Source: Rhizobium sp. Root483D2
Lineage (GTDB): Bacteria > Pseudomonadota > Alphaproteobacteria > Rhizobiales > Rhizobiaceae
Reading direction: 5' to 3'
Assembly (NCBI RefSeq): GCF_001426685.1
Contig: NZ_LMFB01000018.1
Location: 37,149-101,148, forward strand
DNA length: 64,000 nt
Positions 61,276 through 64,000 of this stretch are shown here, piece by piece. A program made the position numbers and the translations under genes. The notes under the pieces were generated by a model, which saw only the letters and a list, made by a program, of their open reading frames with translations, ran no database searches and was not told the origin of the DNA. Each line of letters starts with the position of its first letter. Position 1 is the first letter of the stretch.

Positions 61276-63186
61276 TCAGAAGGATTGGCCGATACCGGCG
61301 TAGATTCCATATTTCGTGCCGCCCGGATAGGGATTCAGCGGCACGGCGACATCCAGCCGAATCGGCCCGAACGGCGTATTGTAGCGCAAGCCGATGCCGG
61401 CGCCGGCGCGGATATCGGAAAAATCCGGTGCCGTCTTGGCCGAGACAGTTCCCGCATCGATGAAGGGAACGATGCCGATCGTATCGGTAATGCCGATGCG
61501 CGCTTCCACCGTTCCGTTGACATAGGAGCGTCCGCCGAGGATTTCATCGTCGCCGTTGCGCGGGCTGATCTCCTGATAGGAATAGCCGCGCACGGTGCCG
61601 CCGCCGCCGAGATAGAAACGCCGGTTTGCGGGGATGGAGGCCAGGCCATCACCACCCGCAATCACACCGGCGCCGAGCCTTCCGGCGAGAACGAAACGGT
61701 TTTCCGCACCCAACCCGACATAGGCCGCCGCCGACCCTTCAAACGAACTGAAGAAGCTCTGGCCGTTGATCTCGTAGCTCGGCTTGGCATTGATCGAGGC
61801 GCGGTAGCCGGTTGTGGGATTGAGCTTATTGTCGCGGGTATCGCGGATATATTCGATCGGGATCGATGCGGTCAGATACTCGTTCTTTCCAAACGCATCC
61901 TCGACATCGGCCCAGGAAACCTCGCCACCGGCCGAGACCGTGTCAGTATCGGACAACTCGAACGTCGCCCCGGCCGCGCCCGTGAAAATCGTCGCCTTGT
62001 AGGCATCGGGATCCAGCAGCTGCGCCTTCAGGCTGGCATTGAAAGTGGAGGCAGGCCCGAATGCGCCGGGCTTGGCGAACAGAAGACCGGCCGAATAATC
62101 GAGGCTGCCGACATCGGTGGTTTCGCCGATGCGGCTGACCGATCCCTCCAGGCGCAGGGATTCAGCTCGCCCAAACAGGTTGCGGTGGCCCCAGTAACCC
62201 TGCAGGCCGAAGCCGTCCGTGGTGGAATATTGCGCGCCGGCGCCGAAATAGCGCTGCTTGCCTTCGGAAACCTCGATGGTCATCGGAATGGTGCCGTCAG
62301 GAGCAAGCTCGTTTGCCTGCTTGATGGTGATGCTGGAAAATACACCGAGCTGGCGCAACCGGTCGGACGCCTTGCGCAGGGCTTCCGGAGAATAGGGCTT
62401 GCCGCCGTTCAGACGGGAATAATCGGCAACGAAAGTGGGGTCCACGGTCTTGGTGCCGTTGACGGTGACGGTGCCCACCGGAGCGACGGGGCCGCCTTCG
62501 GCTGCGATCGTGACATCGACGGTGTTGGTGGCGTGATCAGCGACGACGCTGCGCTCGACCAGCTTGGCAAGCGGGCGTCCTTCTTCCTTCAAATCCTCGA
62601 CGATCTTCTCGCCGGCCTTGATGATCAGCGTCGAATCTGCCCTGGCGCCGGACTTCAGATATTCGTCGGGACGGCGGCCGACGGCGTCACCTTTCAGAAC
62701 GACGTCGCCAAGGGTGAAAACAGGGCCGGGGGTCACGGTGATCTCGACGGGCACCGGTGCGCCGTCCGGAAAGACGGGATCGGGCGGCAGCGTGTCGATA
62801 TCCTGACCGTTGACCTTGACGGCGACGGTGCCGCCGTAACGGGCCTGTTCGTAAAGCGCTGCCAGCAGGCGGTCGCGGTCGTCACGCGCCTTGATGGCCA
62901 GGCCAAGATCACCGGAAACCGGCTTGTCCTTGTCCTGAAACAGCCGCGAGCTGTTTTCCAGCGCCTCTTTCAGGTCGGGGTCGGCGGAGGATTCGTTCAG
63001 TGTCAGGGTGAAATTGACGGGATCGACGATGTCGTTGGGTTCTTCGTCTTTTTCAAAAAACCGCATGCCGAAAATCTTGAAGGCATAGGCATCGGTCACC
63101 GACAAAGGTCCGCAGGCAGCCAGAGCCGCGACCGCAAAAGCAGCACCAACCTTCCGATACGCAACACTCATTGTCGGCAAACGCAT
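61276..63186 (-). CDS. tamA: Translocation and assembly module outer-membrane protein TamA (Omp85 family)
   Basis: 636 residues from ATG 63186; ATG 63171 is a possible later start. A signal sequence (about 1-34, ending DAYA) is followed by POTRA domains (for example GPVFTLGDVVLKGDAV and EVSEGKQRYFGAGAQYS near the barrel) and a 16-stranded Omp85 barrel that ends with Phe (GIGQSF), as outer-membrane barrels do. A Cys within the signal region (AALAACGPLS) could make it a lipoprotein, but barrels of this family normally are not. Works with TamB encoded directly downstream. Confidence 0.92.
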   Translation of the reverse strand: MRLPTMSVAYRKVGAAFAVAALAACGPLSVTDAYAFKIFGMRFFEKDEEPNDIVDPVNFTLTLNESSADPDLKEALENSSRLFQDKDKPVSGDLGLAIKARDDRDRLLAALYEQARYGGTVAVKVNGQDIDTLPPDPVFPDGAPVPVEITVTPGPVFTLGDVVLKGDAVGRRPDEYLKSGARADSTLIIKAGEKIVEDLKEEGRPLAKLVERSVVADHATNTVDVTIAAEGGPVAPVGTVTVNGTKTVDPTFVADYSRLNGGKPYSPEALRKASDRLRQLGVFSSITIKQANELAPDGTIPMTIEVSEGKQRYFGAGAQYSTTDGFGLQGYWGHRNLFGRAESLRLEGSVSRIGETTDVGSLDYSAGLLFAKPGAFGPASTFNASLKAQLLDPDAYKATIFTGAAGATFELSDTDTVSAGGEVSWADVEDAFGKNEYLTASIPIEYIRDTRDNKLNPTTGYRASINAKPSYEINGQSFFSSFEGSAAAYVGLGAENRFVLAGRLGAGVIAGGDGLASIPANRRFYLGGGGTVRGYSYQEISPRNGDDEILGGRSYVNGTVEARIGITDTIGIVPFIDAGTVSAKTAPDFSDIRAGAGIGLRYNTPFGPIRLDVAVPLNPYPGGTKYGIYAGIGQSF

Positions 63187-63370
63187 AATTTCCGCATTCC
63201 GCTGTTCAGGCCACTTCGAACACCTGCCTGCCATCACGGCAGGGGCACAATCGCATGACAAGGTTTGCCGTTAGTTAACGATGACCCTACACAGCATTGA
63301 CCGGAGGATGAAGACTTTTTGCCCTCTTTTTATGGAAAACCCCTTGAGGTGTGGCATGAGGGGAACAAAA

Positions 63371-63392
63371 AACCCCGGATTTCTCCGGGGTT
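63371..63392 (-). terminator. Terminator of the glycine-zipper lipoprotein gene
   Basis: AACCCCGGA (63371-63379) and TCCGGGGTT (63384-63392) form a 9-bp stem with a TTTC loop; the minus strand continues TTTTGTTCC. It lies about 50 bases after the stop. Confidence 0.9.
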
Positions 63393-63442
63393 AAACGTGG
63401 AAAAGCGGCGAACTGCCTGCCTTTTCCCGGTCGCGCCTGCAA

Positions 63443-63700
63443 TCAACGCGGGCAGTCGTCGATGTAGCGGCGGCCGTAGCGGTCGCGGTAGTAGCACTGG
63501 CCGGGCTGCTCAGAAACGTTGCCGATCACGGCGCCCGAAACGCCACCGATCGCAGCGCCAACGGCTGCACCGCGCACGTCGCCGGTGATGGCGCCGCCGA
63601 TGATTGCGCCGGAAACCGCCCCGATACCGGCACCCTTTTCAGTCTGCGTGCAGCTCGCGACGGATAAAGCGAGCAGGACAAGCACGATGGCCTTCTTCAT
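63443..63700 (-). CDS. Glycine-zipper lipoprotein
   Basis: 85 residues from ATG 63700, GGAGAAAC just upstream. A lipoprotein signal peptide ends SVASC with lipidated Cys17. A glycine-zipper segment follows (GAGIGAVSGAIIGGAITGDV and AAVGAAIGGVSGAVIG), then a short C-terminus with two Cys (QCYYRDRYGRRYIDDCPR). Such proteins sit in the outer membrane or periplasm and resemble YMGG/Rick17-type zippers; exact function is unknown. Confidence 0.85.
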   Translation of the reverse strand: MKKAIVLVLLALSVASCTQTEKGAGIGAVSGAIIGGAITGDVRGAAVGAAIGGVSGAVIGNVSEQPGQCYYRDRYGRRYIDDCPR

Positions 63701-63956
63701 TTGTTTCTCCAAATTCTGGACGCGAGAGGCAAGTTCCCCGCCGTCCGTTTCTCCCCAGGAATGGAAGCTGGACTTTAAGGTCCCCCTCCGGTCGAACTTG
63801 CACCTTCGAAAGATAAATGCCTGTCTGTGAAAGTCTACAGACATCCCGCACAATCCCCGTGGTGCCAAGTAATGCTATTCAACCTGAACGGAAGCTGAAG
63901 GCTGTTCCCTTAGTGACAGGCCGGTGCGTTTTCCCGCCCGCCAGGCCCTGCTGCGC
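63701..63956. other. Intergenic region at the right edge, no supported gene
   Basis: About 256 bases upstream of the lipoprotein gene, which should include its promoter. No hairpin, repeat, RNA gene or convincing reading frame was seen. Confidence 0.5.
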
Positions 63957-64000
63957 ATGACGATTACCGCTGATCCGATTGAAACAGAATATAAGGACGG
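63957..64000 (+). CDS. Possible start of a gene running off the window
   Basis: ATG 63957 opens a frame (MTITADPIETEYKDG) that is still open at the last base. No ribosome binding site is evident and too little is present to identify a family. It may be chance. Confidence 0.25.
   Translation, partial: MTITADPIETEYKD

Noticed and set aside
61177-63258. 693-residue plus-strand frame over tamA
   Set aside because: Shadow frame; tamA on the minus strand has signal peptide, POTRA and barrel features.

Overview
This 64 kb window reads as a chromosomal segment of an alphaproteobacterium of the family Rhizobiaceae (Rhizobium, Agrobacterium or a close relative). The basis is GC-rich coding sequence with long open antisense frames, the five-gene atpHAGDC operon with an Ala/Lys-rich AtpD N-terminal extension, a glpSTPQUV glycerol ABC transporter behind glpD, an lpiA-acvB pair, an NAD-linked fdsGBA formate dehydrogenase, and several palindromic mosaic intergenic repeats of the kind known from Rhizobium as RIME-like elements. 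No tRNA, rRNA, CRISPR array, prophage or insertion sequence was recognised.

Layout. 0-7.4 kb: a TraB/GumN family protein, xerC, a PlsC-like acyltransferase with a predicted ATPase, a TalC-type transaldolase and priA. 7.5-13.4 kb: a small membrane protein and atpHAGDC, ending in a clear terminator. 13.7-15.4 kb: a saccharopine-dehydrogenase-like enzyme divergent from an Lrp/AsnC regulator. 15.5-20.8 kb: an OFA-type major facilitator transporter preceded by a near-perfect sigma-54 promoter and two palindromic upstream sites, next to a DctD/NtrC-type response regulator and a Cache-type sensor kinase. 20.9-24.2 kb: a pentapeptide-repeat protein, a frameshifted reductase gene, a PmtA-like methyltransferase and a divergent TetR regulator with two palindromic operators. 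24.3-32.0 kb: the formate dehydrogenase cluster fdsG-fdsB-fdsA-fdhD-fdsD, interrupted twice by mosaic repeats, with a LysR regulator upstream. 32.0-41.6 kb: an SDR oxidoreductase, glpR, glpD and glpSTPQUV. 41.7-45.2 kb: an orphan sugar transferase, an uncharacterised membrane-anchored protein, a small membrane protein with an oxidase-like His motif, and a potassium-channel-like protein with a zinc ribbon. 45.4-49.4 kb: lpiA (lysyl-phosphatidylglycerol synthase/flippase) and acvB. 49.4-52.3 kb: a small hypothetical protein and a cheW-mcp pair. 52.7-55.4 kb: arginase and ornithine aminotransferase with a divergent Lrp/AsnC regulator. 55.5-63.7 kb: tamA-tamB (outer-membrane assembly) and a glycine-zipper lipoprotein.

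Functional logic. Most accessory blocks pair an enzyme or transport set with its own local regulator: the sigma-54 two-component system with the OFA transporter, LysR with formate oxidation, GlpR with glycerol uptake and oxidation, Lrp with lysine-type and arginine catabolism, and TetR with lipid methylation. Formate oxidation to CO2 with NAD+ reduction, glycerol to dihydroxyacetone phosphate, and arginine to glutamate semialdehyde all feed central carbon and energy metabolism. Lipid and envelope functions recur as well (PlsC-like, PmtA-like, LpiA/AcvB, TamAB).

The least expected observations are the sigma-54 promoter with paired palindromes before the OFA transporter, the complementary loss of ATPase motifs in GlpS and GlpT, helically phased TTCG repeats over the glpD promoter, an exact 513-residue tandem duplication in TamB, and mosaic repeats inside the fds cluster, one of which appears to supply the fdhD ribosome binding site.
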